Assembly: GCA_008694505.1 (NCBI GenBank) | Contig: VZDJ01001050.1 | Coordinates: 766,301-830,300, forward strand | DNA length: 64,000 nt | Direction of reading: 5' to 3' | Source: Cyanoderma ruficeps | Taxonomy: Eukaryota > Chordata > Aves > Passeriformes > Timaliidae | Part shown: one piece after another, positions 23,251-35,630 of the stretch | Numbering within the stretch: position 1 is the first letter of the stretch | How the letters are laid out: each line of letters begins with the position of its first letter | Program-made: the position numbers and the translations under genes | Notes under the pieces: generated by a model | Told to the model about the DNA's origin: nothing | Seen by the model: the letters and a program-made list of their open reading frames with translations, nothing else | Databases searched by the model: none

Positions 23251-26200
23251 AATACACTTCCACTATGTAGTCTTTCAGTATAGAATGATTCTTACAAGCA
23301 AAAAAATCCAAGTATATTTAATAAGTGATTTTCAGGTTTTTCTTTTCAATGCCTCTGGTTTTGCTATCTCACTTTGTGGGTGCATAGAATCCAAAAATGT
23401 AACCTCAAGCACTTAGAAAACATCAGGTATGGCCAAAGTTAGGAATTTTGCATTAAATATAGTCATTAAGCAAAATTCAACTGCATTCAGTCATCACCTT
23501 CTAATCATATGACTGACCTGACTGAAGAAAATGAAAGTTTTGAATGAAAAAGAGATTGTGTAGCTACCACCTCAAGTGTGCAGTAGGGGATTTTTGAAAT
23601 AAGGGAGTTAACATTTAATGACTTCTAACATTTTTATATTGTAATATATATCACTTCTGTGTAAGTTATTTTGATTTTCATGAAAATTAAAAGACTGACT
23701 ATATTACAGGCTGTCTTCTACATCAGCAGACAACTATTATAGGATAAGAGGCAGAGAGTGAATACTCCTTTTAGCAACAGAAATGCTCTCAAATACTATC
23801 CTGGAGACACTGATGTTGCAATACAAGCACAATACATTCCTAACACTATTTTAATATCAAGTTCCTATATAAGCTCATGCATATGTTGAATTTTTCATGC
23901 ATAAACAGTAGTAACTTTGAAGACAATGACCTATTCATATTCACAAATACAGCACTCAGATAAGCATTGAAGGATGATTTAATCTTTATCAAAGCATGAA
24001 CTTCTTTTTTTAATTACAAAAATGGACTGTTTCACTGCAAGACCTTCCACATAAAATACACTGTTAAGGATAAATTACTGTATTATGTGTTGTAACCAAT
24101 ATTGTGCATAAGCATATAAGAAGTAGACTATATTGCCTCATAACCCAAATATTAAAATACTGTTGGGGAAATTCTGAAGTTTTTTTTCCAAAGGTTCAAT
24201 TTTCATTGAATAAATCTGAATGAGAACTTCAAATTATGACCTCATTTTTAACTGTTTTTATTTAATTTTAACGTGTGTAACTAAATTCAGGTAAATTTTT
24301 AGATTTACCTGAAAATTCCTGACCAAAGAGAACTATTTACATTCACAGAATCTCACAGATATGGAGAAATCTTTGTGAAAGAAGCCTTAACAGTTTTGTG
24401 GCTCTTAAAATACCAGGAGTCTTTTTCTGTCTCTTTTTCATAAAAGCAGAAATCTGCAAAGATGCCTGGCAGAGATTTCCTCTAGATTTCCATTGTATGA
24501 CAAGAAGCAAGACACAAGACCACTGCTAGCCCACTAAGGGAGAATTTTGAGCTTCTGACTCCTCTGAGATTGACAAGAGCTGAGGAATTTTAAAATTCAG
24601 TACTTTCACCACAGTCTTCAGTGTCTTTTAACTGCTATGTTTTCATAAGACCATTGGAGCTGTGCTACCACCCGCATGTAAAAACCCTCTGGATTTTGAA
24701 AAATACCAGCACAAAGCCTGTGTTTCTTTGTTGCATTGGAGATCAGCTTTTTACCTTTCTCTTAATTTATTTCTGTTCACAAAGGCAGCAAGCTGATTTT
24801 CTAGGAAATTTATTTTTAAATGTTTTGTTTATCCTGCATACACAAAAATTTCTCCTACTTTTCTAAAGCAAAATTTCAGGTGAAATTTTTCATTATAACA
24901 ATCAGCAAGTAATCTGGTGAAAAAATTTTAGATAGCCACAGATTGTATCAGGATAATTATTGAAGCATTGTGCTAAGAGGTATCCAATGGCTTTACTCCC
25001 ATATGTCCCAACTGAATCAGCACAGCACGTATGTGCACAAAAGGAGAGGCAGAAAATGCTATTTCCCTCTGTATTCTGTCAGGACAAAATGAGAGAGAAC
25101 AGTATCAATTCATATAAACTATACCATTCAGTGATGAGAAAAGCCCACATGTACTACCTTCTGGCATGTGTAACTGGAAACACTTGTTGCTTAGGCTGAA
25201 GATGAAGTGCTTGTCATAATTGGAGATACTGCTGGAGGCACAGATTCTGGTGAAGAATCTCTAGTAGCCAAGCCATACCATAAAGACGTCATAAACCTTT
25301 ACAGGCTGCTGTGGTCTGAGGTACAACCCTCATCACTGTACTCAGAATGTTTCTATGCTTAGATACCCACTGTACACATTTTATCCCACATCAGTGCAGA
25401 CTTTGAATAGTAAGTCAGTGTTGCTGAAAAGTACAGCAACTTTCCAGGGATATATTTCCAGGCCTAACAAGATCCAGTAATAGAGTGCAGCCACTGCAGT
25501 CAAGTTCGACTCTACTGGACATCTAGTCTGCTTATTCCCAATTTCCTGCCTCACCCTTGTTGTCTGGCCAAGCCTGGCACTCATGTGGACTCACAGTCAG
25601 ATGCACAGAAGACTCTTAAGGAGTGTCCAGGTAAGGGATCCTTTGCCTCATACATGTGTTTAATGCAGCAGCTGAACTGCGCTAGAAGTAATGATAGAAA
25701 ACTCCTGACACACAAAACAGCAAGAACTGCTGGATGTAACTATTTTAACCCTGAACCAGGGTATGGACTGTGTTTGGATGCCAGTTTCTCAGTACTTTGG
25801 AGTACAATTCAGTGCAGACAGTTGTCAAAGGAGACTTCAGGCAGCAGTTAAAGAAAGACAAAGGAGTCTCAGGTGTTGGGGGTATCAAGCACTTCCTGCC
25901 TTCAGAAGAGCAGCTGGCCCCTAAAGGGACTGAATCATGAAGATGTAATTTATAAATCAAGGCAAGAGGAAACTCCTTAGACAGGACGAAGAAAATGGGG
26001 CTTTTGCAGTCAACTTCACCTCTCCATTGTGAAAAGGACTGCTTAATCTGCAACACAACCAAAACCTGAGTGGAGCTTCCCCCTCCTGCTTCTTTGGTAA
26101 GAGCTTTTAAGAGTTTAATTTTCAGTGGACACTAGCTCCAAAATGCTGCCACATTGCCTGTGGAATTAAAGATTTGTAAATGGAAGCAAAGAGTTAAGCA

Positions 26201-26614
26201 GAACCTGAGGGAAACACTACAGCTGTTACCAGAGGATCAGAGGGTGGAAGTGTGTGACTCAGGTAGGAATTCCAACTTAATCCAACCTCCGACTCAAAGC
26301 AGCAGAATATGGGAACTTCCTGCATTCCTGCATTCAGAGGGCCTATGTCAGGAATGCACATTTTATTTCTTTTCTTCCTATAGTGTAGTAGTGAAGAAGA
26401 TTTGCCTTTCTTTTTCTTCGACAACATACCAGTGAAACTAAACCAAACGGGCATTTTAGAAAACAATTTCCAGCCTCCAGCCAATAAAATACACATTTAT
26501 ATTTTTGCAGGAAATTACATTAATTATTATTCATTTAATATTTCATTGTAATTTTTTAATATGTTGATGAGTAATGGAAAAATATTTTGAGCTGCTACTT
26601 TTTTTTTAGGATTG
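23251..26614. other. Intergenic sequence, no gene seen
   Basis: Contains one strong inverted repeat (24286-24313, listed separately). Some moderately long frames around 25.4-26.5 kb overlap on both strands, as expected by chance in less A+T-rich DNA. Confidence 0.5.
24286..24313. other. Perfect 11-bp stem hairpin
   Basis: TTCAGGTAAAT at 24286-24296 and ATTTACCTGAA at 24303-24313 are exact reverse complements with a 6-base loop. Function unknown. Confidence 0.8.
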
Positions 26615-26618
26615 TGAC

Positions 26619-27865
26619 TGTTGTAAATAACCTCTGTGTATTAATTTGTGCCTGAGAAATAAAGGATTTACAGGCAGGAAAAGAGACATTCGCTGAGAAG
26701 CCTCAAGAGAGGGGGGCAGAACGGGGGAAGATTTGGGGCCATCAGCACTTGAATGAATGTGGCTCGACTGGAAATAGACTAAGCCAGCATGCTTGATGGC
26801 TGAAACATCTGCCCAGAGACTGAACTGAATCTGCAATGGACATCCCCCTCTGTTTCGTCTGAAAACCCACACAGAAATTGAATATGATCTGCAACGGACA
26901 CTCAGACATCTTTGTGTTTTCCCCTAAAAGCCCACTCAGAAAAATAAGAACCCCAAAAGGGGGCTGATGAATACCAACACCCGAACAACTAGACAAAGGA
27001 AAACCCTACCCCAGGGAAAATAAAAAGTATAAAAACTGGACCTTTAGTGGTGGGATTTGGGGCGAAAGAAGGGGAGACACGGTGCGATAGAGGCCTGTCT
27101 CAGATTTCACCCCCATTCGATTGAATTGATCTTTATTGTGGCTGTGGTTTTTATCTGTGTTATAAAAACACATTGTATATGAATCTAGGCATGAGAAATT
27201 AAAAGTTTACAGGTTGCAGGAGATGTTGATAAAGCTGCGGGAGGAAGAGCAACACAGGAATGCCAGACCCATCTGCAAATGAAAAGCTGAGTTGGCTCAG
27301 CCATAAGTTCCAGACAGCCAAAACTTCACCCCTTTGGAGCTCAGGTCCCCGAATCCACATCAGACCGTCTGGAGAAGGGACCCCTCTTTGCAACTGAACT
27401 GTTTCGGGCTAATCCTGAAAACTCAATCCAGGTTTGGCTCAGGAAAAACTTAAAACTGAATAGAAAGGACTCATGAATTTTATAATCTGGCCATCTCTGA
27501 GCAAAAGCCTTGCCTGGAGGAAAATAAAAAGTATAAAAACTAGACTCTGAGAGCAAAATGGTGGAGTGTGGATGGCAAAGAGACCTGGCGTGAGCCGGTC
27601 TGGCATCTGACTCCCAATTTGATCGAATTAAAACTTTGCTGTGGCGGGGATCTTTGCTGGTTTCATTGCAATTTGGCTATTTGTTGTTGTGGTTTTTTGT
27701 TTCTTTTTTCGTATCTCAAATTTTAATTAATTTGGAAAAATAAACTTTATTCCTTTGATTCCGATTTGGGTCACCATATTTATAACATCTGTTTCCATGC
27801 TCGCTGTAACGCGAAAATAAATTTTATTTTTTATTATTACAATTTGGCTCACCTTGTTTATAACA
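26619..27865 (+). mobile_element. Solo LTR, subfamily B, split by a nested LTR; TSD TGAC
   Basis: It starts TGTTGTAAATAACC and ends TTTATAACA. TGAC at 26615-26618 is repeated exactly at 27866-27869. A TATA box is at 27028-27034. The element is interrupted by the complete subfamily A LTR at 27158-27787; without that insert and one copy of its TSD it would be about 613 bp, close to its relative at 10169-10761. The tail after the insert (27788-27865) carries the AATAAA region and the U5 end. The intact outer duplication proves the two halves belong to one insertion and that this LTR was present before the inner one landed. Confidence 0.93.
27158..27787 (+). mobile_element. Solo LTR, subfamily A, nested; TSD TCTG
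   Basis: It starts TGTTATAAA and ends TTTATAACA, a perfect 9-bp inverted terminal repeat. TCTG at 27154-27157 is repeated at 27788-27791. TATAAAA is at 27532-27538. It is the same length class as, and closely similar to, the LTR at 17558-18185. It inserted into the R/U5 part of an older subfamily B LTR in the same orientation. Confidence 0.95.
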
Positions 27866-28089
27866 TGACTTAGGTCAGACAGGAGTGGCTGTATAACCAC
27901 ACATTATGGGCCTACATTTTGTTAGTTAGAAATGTGGCTCTAGTCTGTGGTTTTCTAGTCTGAAAATCCTATATATTCACAGAACACAGTCAGAACTTCA
28001 CATCATATATGGATATTTGATAAAAGTATATAAAAAATTTAATGGTGGGGGAAAACCAAATTGCATTTTCACATCAGGTAACAACGGTG

Positions 28090-28580
28090 TGTCCTAGTTT
28101 TGGCCAAGGACAGGTTAATTTTTCACAGCAGCCAAGAGGGGGAAGGGCCTGAAGTCACGTTTACAAGGCCAAGACGATCAGGTTATTTGGTACCATCTTA
28201 CATCACTGCTGGGGTGGGGGAAAGGGGTTCTTACTTCAGGGAAGGGTGTCACTTGTCAGGGGAACAAGTGTGTCTTGCATAGGGTCCATTTGCCATTGTT
28301 GCATTTTCCCAGGCTTGGTGAGCATTTTGCATGTAAATCTCCCTCTCTTTTTTACACTTTTCTTATTAGCATTATTACAGTTACTGTTTGTTTTCTTATC
28401 TCATTGCTTTTTCCAGTAAATTGTTCTTATTTCAAGCCATGGTCCTTGTCTTTTGTGCCTCCAGCTCTCCTCTCTGGCCACCCATAGGGAGAAGAGGGGG
28501 TATGGGAGGGGGAAAAAGTGCCAGCATGGTTTTGGCAGGAGTACTAAATTGAGGAACACTTTTCCAAAACCCCAGCAACA
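28090..28580 (+). mobile_element. ERVL-like solo LTR
   Basis: It starts TGTCCTAGTTTTGGCC and ends CCAAAACCCCAGCAACA. The ends are inverted repeats with a small gap (both read TGT..CT.G.GTTTTGG from outside in). The U3 start is reminiscent of bird ERVL LTRs. The flanking 5-mers (CGGTG and CTGTT) agree at only three positions, so any target duplication has decayed. No internal region is present. Family assignment is by recalled pattern. Confidence 0.75.
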
Positions 28581-29210
28581 CTGTTGCCTCCTAACCCTAG
28601 GGAAGTCAAATTTCATGTGGATCTGGACTAGTTGTCTTAGAAATTCTGTATTTCAAAACTGAATCCAGTGGAAGTTAGGGGACCATGAGCTGTTTTGTGT
28701 AGAATAGGCCTTGTTCTGTGTTTCTGCAGTTCTGCAATAACTGCTGTTACAGATGATAGGATACAGAACCTGAGAGACCAACCACCTGATGATGAATGTC
28801 GTATTTTATGGTTTTATTATCTGGAGGCCGCCAGGAAGGGAGAAGATTACATGCTACTGCCCAGCCAAAATTGACTTAAGGTACAGTACTTCCTCCTCCC
28901 TTTTTAGGACATTTGTCTGAAATTGCATATATTTCTGAATTTTATTATGAAAGAGGCTTGAATTTCATTGGATAGAACAATATTTCAAATTTATTTTAAT
29001 TTTTAATAAATTAAAATTAATAAATTTATATATTATTTTAATTAAAGTATTTAATAAATTTTATTTATTAAAACTAATATTAAGATTTCCTACTGGAATG
29101 TTGTGTCACTTCATCAGAAAAAAACTCCTTCCTAATTTTGACCATCATTGGAACACAGGGAGATCAAAATGGAATTCTTACACTGTTTAGGAGTTACCCA
29201 GTATTAAAGA
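28581..29210. other. Intergenic sequence with an AT-only tract
   Basis: Nothing coding. Contains the AT-rich block at 28987-29083. Confidence 0.55.
28987..29083. repeat. A+T-only low-complexity tract
   Basis: Almost entirely A and T, with repeated TTAATAAAT-like words and several short self-complementary segments. It lies just upstream of the minus-strand CR1 3' end. Confidence 0.85.
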
Positions 29211-29900
29211 ATGATGGAATCATTTTAGGTTGGAAAAGCCTTTGAGATTATCTAGTCTAACCATTAACCCAGCAATGCCAAGGCCACCCCTAAGCCATGT
29301 CCCTAACCACAACTACACATCTTTTAAATACCTCCAGAGAGATGGTAAGTCAACCACTTCCCTGGGCAGCCTGTTCTAATGCTTGATAACCCTTTCCATG
29401 AAGAATTTTTTTCTCAAGTCTCATCTAAACCTCCTGTGGAGCAACTTCAGGGTTTTCCTTGCCCTGTCACTGGTTGCCTGGGAGAAAAGCAACCCCTACC
29501 TCAGCACAACCTCTTCACAGGCAGTTGCAGGGTCTCTTCTGAGCCTCCTTTTCTCCGGGCTAAACACCCTCAGCTCCCTCAGCTATTCCTCACAGGGCAT
29601 GTGCTCCAAAAACTTCTCTAGCTCCGTTGCCCTTCTCTGGACATGCTCTAGCAATTCAATGTCTTTCTTGTAATGAGAGACCCAAAACTGAACGCAGGGC
29701 TTGACATGTGGCCTCACCAGTGCCAAAAACGGGGATGATGACTGCCCTGCTCCTGCTGGCCACACTATTGCTGATACAGGTCAGGATGCCATTGCCCCTC
29801 TTGGCTACCTGGGCACAGCTGGCTCATGTTCAACTACTGTTGACCAGCACTCCCAGGCCCTTTTCTGATAAGCAGTTTTCCAGTCACTCTGCCCCAGCCT

Positions 29901-30299
29901 CTAGCACTGCTTGAGGTTATTGTGACTCAAGGGCAGGACTTGGTACTTGGCCTTTTTGAACCTCATACCATTGTTCTTGGTGCATAGATCCAGCCTGTCC
30001 AGATCCCTCTGCAGAGCCTTCAAACCCTCCTGCATATCAATGCTTCTGCCAAACTTGGTGTCATCTGCAAACTGATTGAGGGGGCACTCAATGTCCTCGT
30101 GAATGAAGATATTAAACAAGACTGACTGGCCCCAGTACCGAGCCCTGAGCTGTGCAGTGGTGATGAACTGATAGCTGGATGTAACTCCATTGGCCCAGCC
30201 ATCCAGCCAGATCTTAACTCGGTGAAGGGTGCACCTGTCCAAGCCTGTGCCAGCTGCAAGCCAGCTTTTACAGGAGAGTGCTGTGGGAGATGGTGTCAA
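29901..30299 (-). pseudogene. CR1 ORF2 reverse transcriptase remnant
   Basis: This frame holds VLFNIFIHEDIE followed by QFADDTKFGRSID and ALQRDLDRLD, the order expected around the catalytic FADD motif of CR1 reverse transcriptase. Unlike the two + strand copies in this window it keeps the normal FADD. It is interrupted upstream (an ITRHV-type region is lost) and downstream, so no intact protein is possible. Confidence 0.88.
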
Positions 30300-30802
30300 A
30301 AGCTTTGCTGAAGTCCATGTGATTGGTCATCCACTAGATAGGTCACTTCCCCATATGCACTAGATGGGTCACTTGATCATGGAAGGAGATCAGGTTGGTC
30401 AAGTAGGACCTGCGTTTGACAAACCCAGGCTGCTGGGGCTCGACCCTTGATGTCCTGCATATGCTGTGTGATGGCACTCAGGTGATCTGCTTCATGACCA
30501 TCCCTGCCATCGAGGTCAGACTGACAGGACTGTAGTTCCCTTGATCCTTTTTCCAGCCCTTTTTGTAAATGTGTCCCATGTCCAAACTTCCTGTCACTAC
30601 TAGGACTATCAATCCTGGAAACTGGTAGTTTCCAAAGTACCAGTCACCTGTCCAGTTAGCCAAGATGTTTGGTTAATGATGGAAAGTGGCTTGTGAGCAC
30701 TTCCATCAGTACCCTTCAAGGGATCTCATCCAACCTCAGAGATTCGTGTGTGTTAAGTGGTGTAGCAGGTCACTAGCCATTTCCCCTTGGAGTATGGGGG
30801 CT

Positions 30803-31132
30803 TCATTCTGCCCAATTCCCATCTTCCAGGTCAGGGGGCTGGGTACCTTGAGGACAACTGATCCTGCTCTTAAAGACTGAGGCAAAGAAGGTATTCAATA
30901 TCTCAGCCTTTTCCTTATCACTTCTCATTACGTTACACAACTTGCCGCCCCTCAACAACCAATAGCAGATGGACATACTTTTTGGCCCCATTTTGTAGTG
31001 AATGTATTTGTAGAAAAACTTCTGGTTGCCTTTAATAGCAGTTCTAATTGGGTCTTTGGCCCTTCTAATTTTCTCCCTGCATAACTCATGACATATTTTT
31101 AGTCCTGCTGAGCTGCTTGTCCCTTTTTCCAA
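30803..31132 (-). pseudogene. CR1 ORF2 endonuclease-RT linker remnant
   Basis: The frame includes CREKIRRAKD, KFFYKYIHYK and EKAEILNTFFASVF, all typical of the CR1 segment between the endonuclease and the RT fingers. It is part of the minus-strand element 29211-32240 and lies in order between the endonuclease and RT pieces. Confidence 0.88.
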
Positions 31133-31162
31133 AGGTCGTAAACTTTCCTGTCTCTCCTGTGT

Positions 31163-31640
31163 TCAGCCTAAGCTCTGTTCAGCCAAGCCAGTCTTCTTCC
31201 CAGACAGCTCTTCTTTCAGCACAGGGGGACAACCTGCTCCTGCACCTTTAAGATTGTTTTTGCAAACAATGTTCATTCTTCCTGCCCTCCCTTGTCCCCT
31301 TGGGACCACATACCAAGGAATGCTATCAACCAGTCCTGCAAACAGACCAATGTCTGCCCCCTGGAAGTCCCAGGCAGCAGTTCTGGCAGCTCTGCTGACT
31401 GCCCTCCTTACAGCTCTGAGAATAGAAAGCTCTTGTTTCATGGTCTCTGTGCTCAAGAAGGCCTCTGACCACCACATCTCCCACTAATCCTCTGTTCACA
31501 AGGAGCAGGTCGAGCTGGGCACCTTCCCTGGCTTAGAATTTAGAGTGATCCACTGCAGCACTCCAGTAATGCCCCATGTTTCTGTGATGGCAGCTATGTC
31601 ACAGCTTTCTTGCGTCACAGTGGCTTCCATCTTCTCTATT
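31163..31640 (-). pseudogene. CR1 ORF2 endonuclease remnant with internal deletion
   Basis: The minus strand of 31560-31640 encodes a segment with CDIAAITETW, the N-terminal APE-type endonuclease core. Only about 60 bases later the sequence reads like the end of the domain (LLLVNRGLVGDVVV-type), then AWDFQGADIGLFAGLVDSIPW at 31300-31380. The middle of the domain, including the region for the GDFN motif, is missing, so a deletion of some hundreds of bases occurred. The frame changes within the remnant. Confidence 0.75.
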
Positions 31641-31922
31641 GCCCATGCTTCATGCATGATAAAAATGAACTGGGACTATTGATCCCACTCGCCATCTTTT
31701 TGGGGGCAGAAGGCATAATTTGTATGTAATTCTTCTCATGCTCTTCTGTGGTTTCTAAGGTATCAATAACACCTGTGTCTTTGCTGCTGCATGGATCTCC
31801 ATCCTTTACCTCCACTGAGAGAGCAGACTGAAGGAACTCACTAGCACACTATCCCTTAAACATTGGCATGCTGTCCCCAGGTCTCTAGTGTGCTTGAGGT
31901 TTATTCCTTTCCTCTTTTGAAC

Positions 31923-32135
31923 CTAATTTAAAAATCTCTCACTGAACCCTGCTAACTCCTGGGTAAAGATCTTTGAGACAGGTATCACCAGCTGGCCTGG
32001 TGTCCTGTAAACCAACCCAACAAAACCACCAAAATTCTGCCAGTGACACCAGTCTTGGAGCCATGTGTCAATCTGGTAGCTCTTCCTGTTTCTTCTCTCA
32101 TCATTCTCTGCAACTGGAAGGATAGAGGAGAACAT
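31923..32135 (-). pseudogene. CR1 ORF1 C-terminal (esterase-like) remnant
   Basis: The frame reads DTWLQDWCHWQNFG, then VYRTPGQL, then TQELAGFSERFLN. This matches the order at the end of CR1 ORF1, whose C-terminal domain is esterase-like. Its presence shows that the insertion was long enough to include ORF1. The segment usually containing the HLSQRGK-type motif is altered. Confidence 0.75.
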
Positions 32136-32240
32136 ACTTGTGTTTCTGATCTCTTAACCAATCACCTCAAGGTCCTGAAATCTCTTTTGATTGCTCTGGC
32201 ACTTTCTGTTTCAAAATTCATCATGGCCTACTGAAAAATT

Positions 32241-32679
32241 AATGCCATTCCAGGTTAGGAAGCTTTCTCTTCACAACTTTAACCTCTGCCCCAAAGGAAG
32301 ACGGAAGATAAGAAGTGGGCCCACTCTACATGTTGGGTCCTCTGTTTTTTTATCAGGGAGTCTTCTGTGACAACGATCCATCTGTTTTTTCTTCATGGAA
32401 GCATGCAAGCAGTTTTAATGCTGTGTGTAGGCTGATTAAACTTTGACACTTCCATGCTAGATGAACCATCATGATCATTATTCTTCAGATTCACTTGCAA
32501 AATCTCCTATCTTATGCCAGGGTACCTGGGAAGGTGTGATAGACAATTTTAGTTATTAGATTAAGTTAATGATAACTTCAATTTCCAAAAGGAGACATTG
32601 TGCACCTTCAAAGCTGTTCTCTTGTGCTTTTAGAGAAGGAGTTGCTGAGCTCTTCTTCCTGGTTTTCAGTCACATGTGG
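32241..32679. other. Spacer between CR1 elements; possibly further CR1 ORF1 sequence
   Basis: The stretch to about 32.4 kb has moderate G+C and may be more degraded ORF1. I cannot support a boundary. Nothing else recognised. Confidence 0.4.
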
Positions 32680-32950
32680 AAATGGCTCAAAGCTGTGTCA
32701 TGGAAGGTTCAGGCTGGCTATAAGAAAAATTTCTTTACTGAGTGGCTGATCAAACACTGGAATAGGCGTGCTGGAGAGGTGATTGATACCCAAAGTCTGT
32801 CAATATTTAAGAGGTATTTGGACAATGCCCTTAATAATGTGCTTCATCTTATGGTCAGCCCTTACATTGTCACAGAGCTGGACTAGGTAATTGTAGGCCC
32901 CTTCCAAAGGAACTATTCTATCCCTAATAACCCTGTAATTTTATAATGCT
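32680..32950 (+). mobile_element. CR1 3'-end fragment, plus strand
   Basis: It contains the CR1 tail order: GGTTCAGGCTGGCTATAAG, AAAAATTTCTTTACTGAGTG, AAACACTGGAATAGGCGTGC, then CTGGACTAGGTAATTGTAGG and CCCTTCCAAAGG. The frame across it reads KNFFTEWLIKHWNRRAGEVID, the normal C-terminus of CR1 ORF2. Decayed and 5'-truncated. Confidence 0.88.
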
Positions 32951-35339
32951 TTGATGTAACAACAACAGTTTTTAAATTGTTCTTCTACATGCAAAGAAGT
33001 TTACAGTCCAGATAAAAAACATGACTGAAGTCAAGTTCTGCTTAGATCACACCTGTCATTGGATCATGGTTACATTACACACTGACAGTAGCTTGCTAAT
33101 AGAAATGGAAGTTCAATCTGAAGGTAAAAAACAATCTGGGATGAATAGCTGAAAATGTTGAATGACTGAAGCCTGCATAAATTCTTCGGAATATCAGATG
33201 GCAAAAGGTAGATGTGTAGTCTTTCAGACTATCAAAGCAAAGGTAATTATTTACAGTACAGTATTCATGGAAGTATTTTGCTAGAATCAGCATTTTCTAC
33301 TGAAAGTCTATTGGTTTTGGGGGGTGTTGTTTGTTTGTGGTTTTTTGCATGACAATCTATTTATATATTTGCTGAGTTATTTCATAAATTGTATTTTCCT
33401 CATAGAATGAAAAACTCAGCATGGCTATCTGCAAACTGTGAAGAAAGAACAATGACTTATGCCAAAAATCTTTTAAAACTGTAAGCTCTAAACACTTGAC
33501 TATGTTTGCTTGGACCAGGAAATGAAAACAGATTGGTCAAATATTAACTGCATTTGCAGCTGCTAGAGGTAACAGGAGTTGGGGTGTTTTGAACATTAAT
33601 AATTCTTAGCCTCAAGCATATATGAAAGAGACTACAATCTGTATGACACAAATCTTGGAGTTTTTCTTTTTAACCATGATGGACGATGTATAGTTTAACA
33701 TTTTGTTCTCTGAACTTGGATACCATAAATTTCATTTATTTCTCTCTTAGTTCAAAATATTATAAATATTAAGATTGTTCTACAAGAATTTTTTTCCTCC
33801 ATCATGTTTTACCATAAAGTGATAGTAATACAGCAGACTTCAATAATAACACGTCTCAACAGCATCATGTTTTAATAGTAAGAAATTGTTAAAGTTTAAA
33901 ATATAACTTATTGTCATGGAAGTAAATTAACTCTATTGAAAACATCCCACAGGAATCTGTGCTTGCCATATACAATATAGCTCCCAGAACGATTTCCCAT
34001 GTATCTGTCTGACATGCTTTCTACTTGTGAAACTTGTATCACAGAAGTAATAAAAATGTATTAGTCTATGTGATTTCTAAGACATAATTTCTAATATTGT
34101 ATGTACAATGCTACCAGTACAGTAAATTCTCCTGCTTTTGACATCTATCTTTGGAATTTATATGAGAACAAAGCATTTTAAGAACTCTGTCTACATAATT
34201 TGTTGCTTATTTACTATGTAAAAACCCCTGTTAAATAATTTTCATTTCCCAAAGGATGACTCTCTGTAGCAAGACCCTAGGTTGTCATGCCAAGGCATAG
34301 AGGGCAATCGAACCCCCATCTATAATTTCTAATTACCTTGTCAAGCATTGATACATACCATTTTACAACAGCAGATTTAAGCCCTGATGTCTGTATTTTA
34401 TTCATGTGCAGATAGATCAGTTCTGCACCCAATATTATTTTTCTTGGCATGTAGCTGGTATATAGCTTATTTCTTCCAGTTTGCTTTGAGTGTATTATAT
34501 ATTTGTCCATTGCTGTAATGAGTAAATCAGAACTTGAGCTATTTGAAGAACATGTAGCTATTTGAGAACATTAAATTTACTGCACAAGCTCTCAGGACTT
34601 GGTGATAGACACAAGATAATCTGCATTTCTTATTGCATGACCTAATTCAGCAAAGCACTTAACTAAAGTGCTTGATCTTAAACAAACACTTAAGTCTTTT
34701 CCTTTCAGAGATATTTTTTAAATTAGTATTCCATTTCATCAAAATGATTATATTTTCTAAACACAAACAAATAAGCTAGAAGTTTTTCAGTCTAGACTTT
34801 CTGCTGTAACTCACCACATGACTTTGTACATAAGATTGATGTCTTCTGTGAAGCTTTAGAGAAACATGGCAAAGCAGCTATCAACAAGCCGTATGAACTA
34901 CCATTTTACCACTACCACTATGAAGAAAATAAACCTGGCCCAGTTTAAAATGAAAGACACTCTGGCTAAAATAATGAAAGAATTAAATGTCTCATTTTGC
35001 TGGGTGGGGCTATAACAATCTAGGGCTAATCTAAAAATGCCCAAGGCATAACTCTGTCATCAGCTTTTCAGTGTTTTGGAACCCACTTTATTGATTGAGG
35101 ACATTCTGTACTATCAATTTTTTTTTCTCTTGTTTGCAGTAAATAAAACTGGTTTCACCAGGACAAACAGAGAAGAAATTCTGTCTTGGAATTTATCAGG
35201 ACAGAATTTAGTTATTGTAGATATGCTTGTATGCCAAGATAATAATCAGTAAGCATAGATGTCATTTGTCCTGTGATTATATTCAGTATGACACAGAATG
35301 GTAATGAGTTTTGTATATTTTGGAGATGGTCACTTTAAA
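32951..35339. other. Intergenic sequence, no gene seen
   Basis: A+T-rich, with no exon or repeat family recognised. Confidence 0.55.
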
Positions 35340-35630
35340 GGCAGCTACAGAGAAGACAGAGGCTCTCACTTCTTCTGGAGCAACATGGAGACAACAAGGG
35401 TCAGCAGATATAGGTTGATATTAAGGGAGGCTTTATTTTGACAGCAGAAAGATTTTTTTGTTGTTCAATGGAACAACCTCCCCAGGGACATGGTGAATTC
35501 TCTGTCACTGGAAGGTTTTTTCAAGACATGATTGGACAGGATGCTTTATATTCCAGCTTCCCTTTCCCATGATGACCGGGAGACCTTCTGAAGGCCCTCC
35601 CAGCCTGGGCTATTCTGTGATTGTATGGTT
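35340..35630 (+). mobile_element. CR1 3'-end fragment, plus strand
   Basis: A decayed CR1 tail: CTTCTTCTGGAGCAACATGG, GGTTGATATTAAGGGAGGCT, AATGGAACAACCTCCCCAGG, CACTGGAAGGTTTTTTCAAG, and the terminal CTATTCTGTGATTGTATGG. It is more diverged than the other copies in the window. Confidence 0.82.

Larger units (their letters stand above)
29211..32240 (-). mobile_element. Long decayed CR1 LINE, minus strand
   Basis: The 3' end is at the left: plus-strand GATGGAATCATTTTAGGTTG, the typical reversed CR1 terminus. Moving right on the minus strand come the RT domain (FADD active site near 30058-30072), RT N-terminal and linker sequence (30803-31132), endonuclease pieces (31163-31640, including AAITETW), and the C-terminal part of ORF1 (31923-32135). 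The element is unusually long for a bird CR1, which are mostly 5'-truncated, but is riddled with stops, frameshifts and an apparent internal endonuclease deletion. Similarity may extend to about 32.4 kb; I could not fix the right boundary. Confidence 0.88.

Noticed and set aside
28130..28150. CTCF-like CCAAGAGGGGGAAG in an ERVL-like LTR
   Set aside because: Lacks the GGC that completes the core; too many mismatches.
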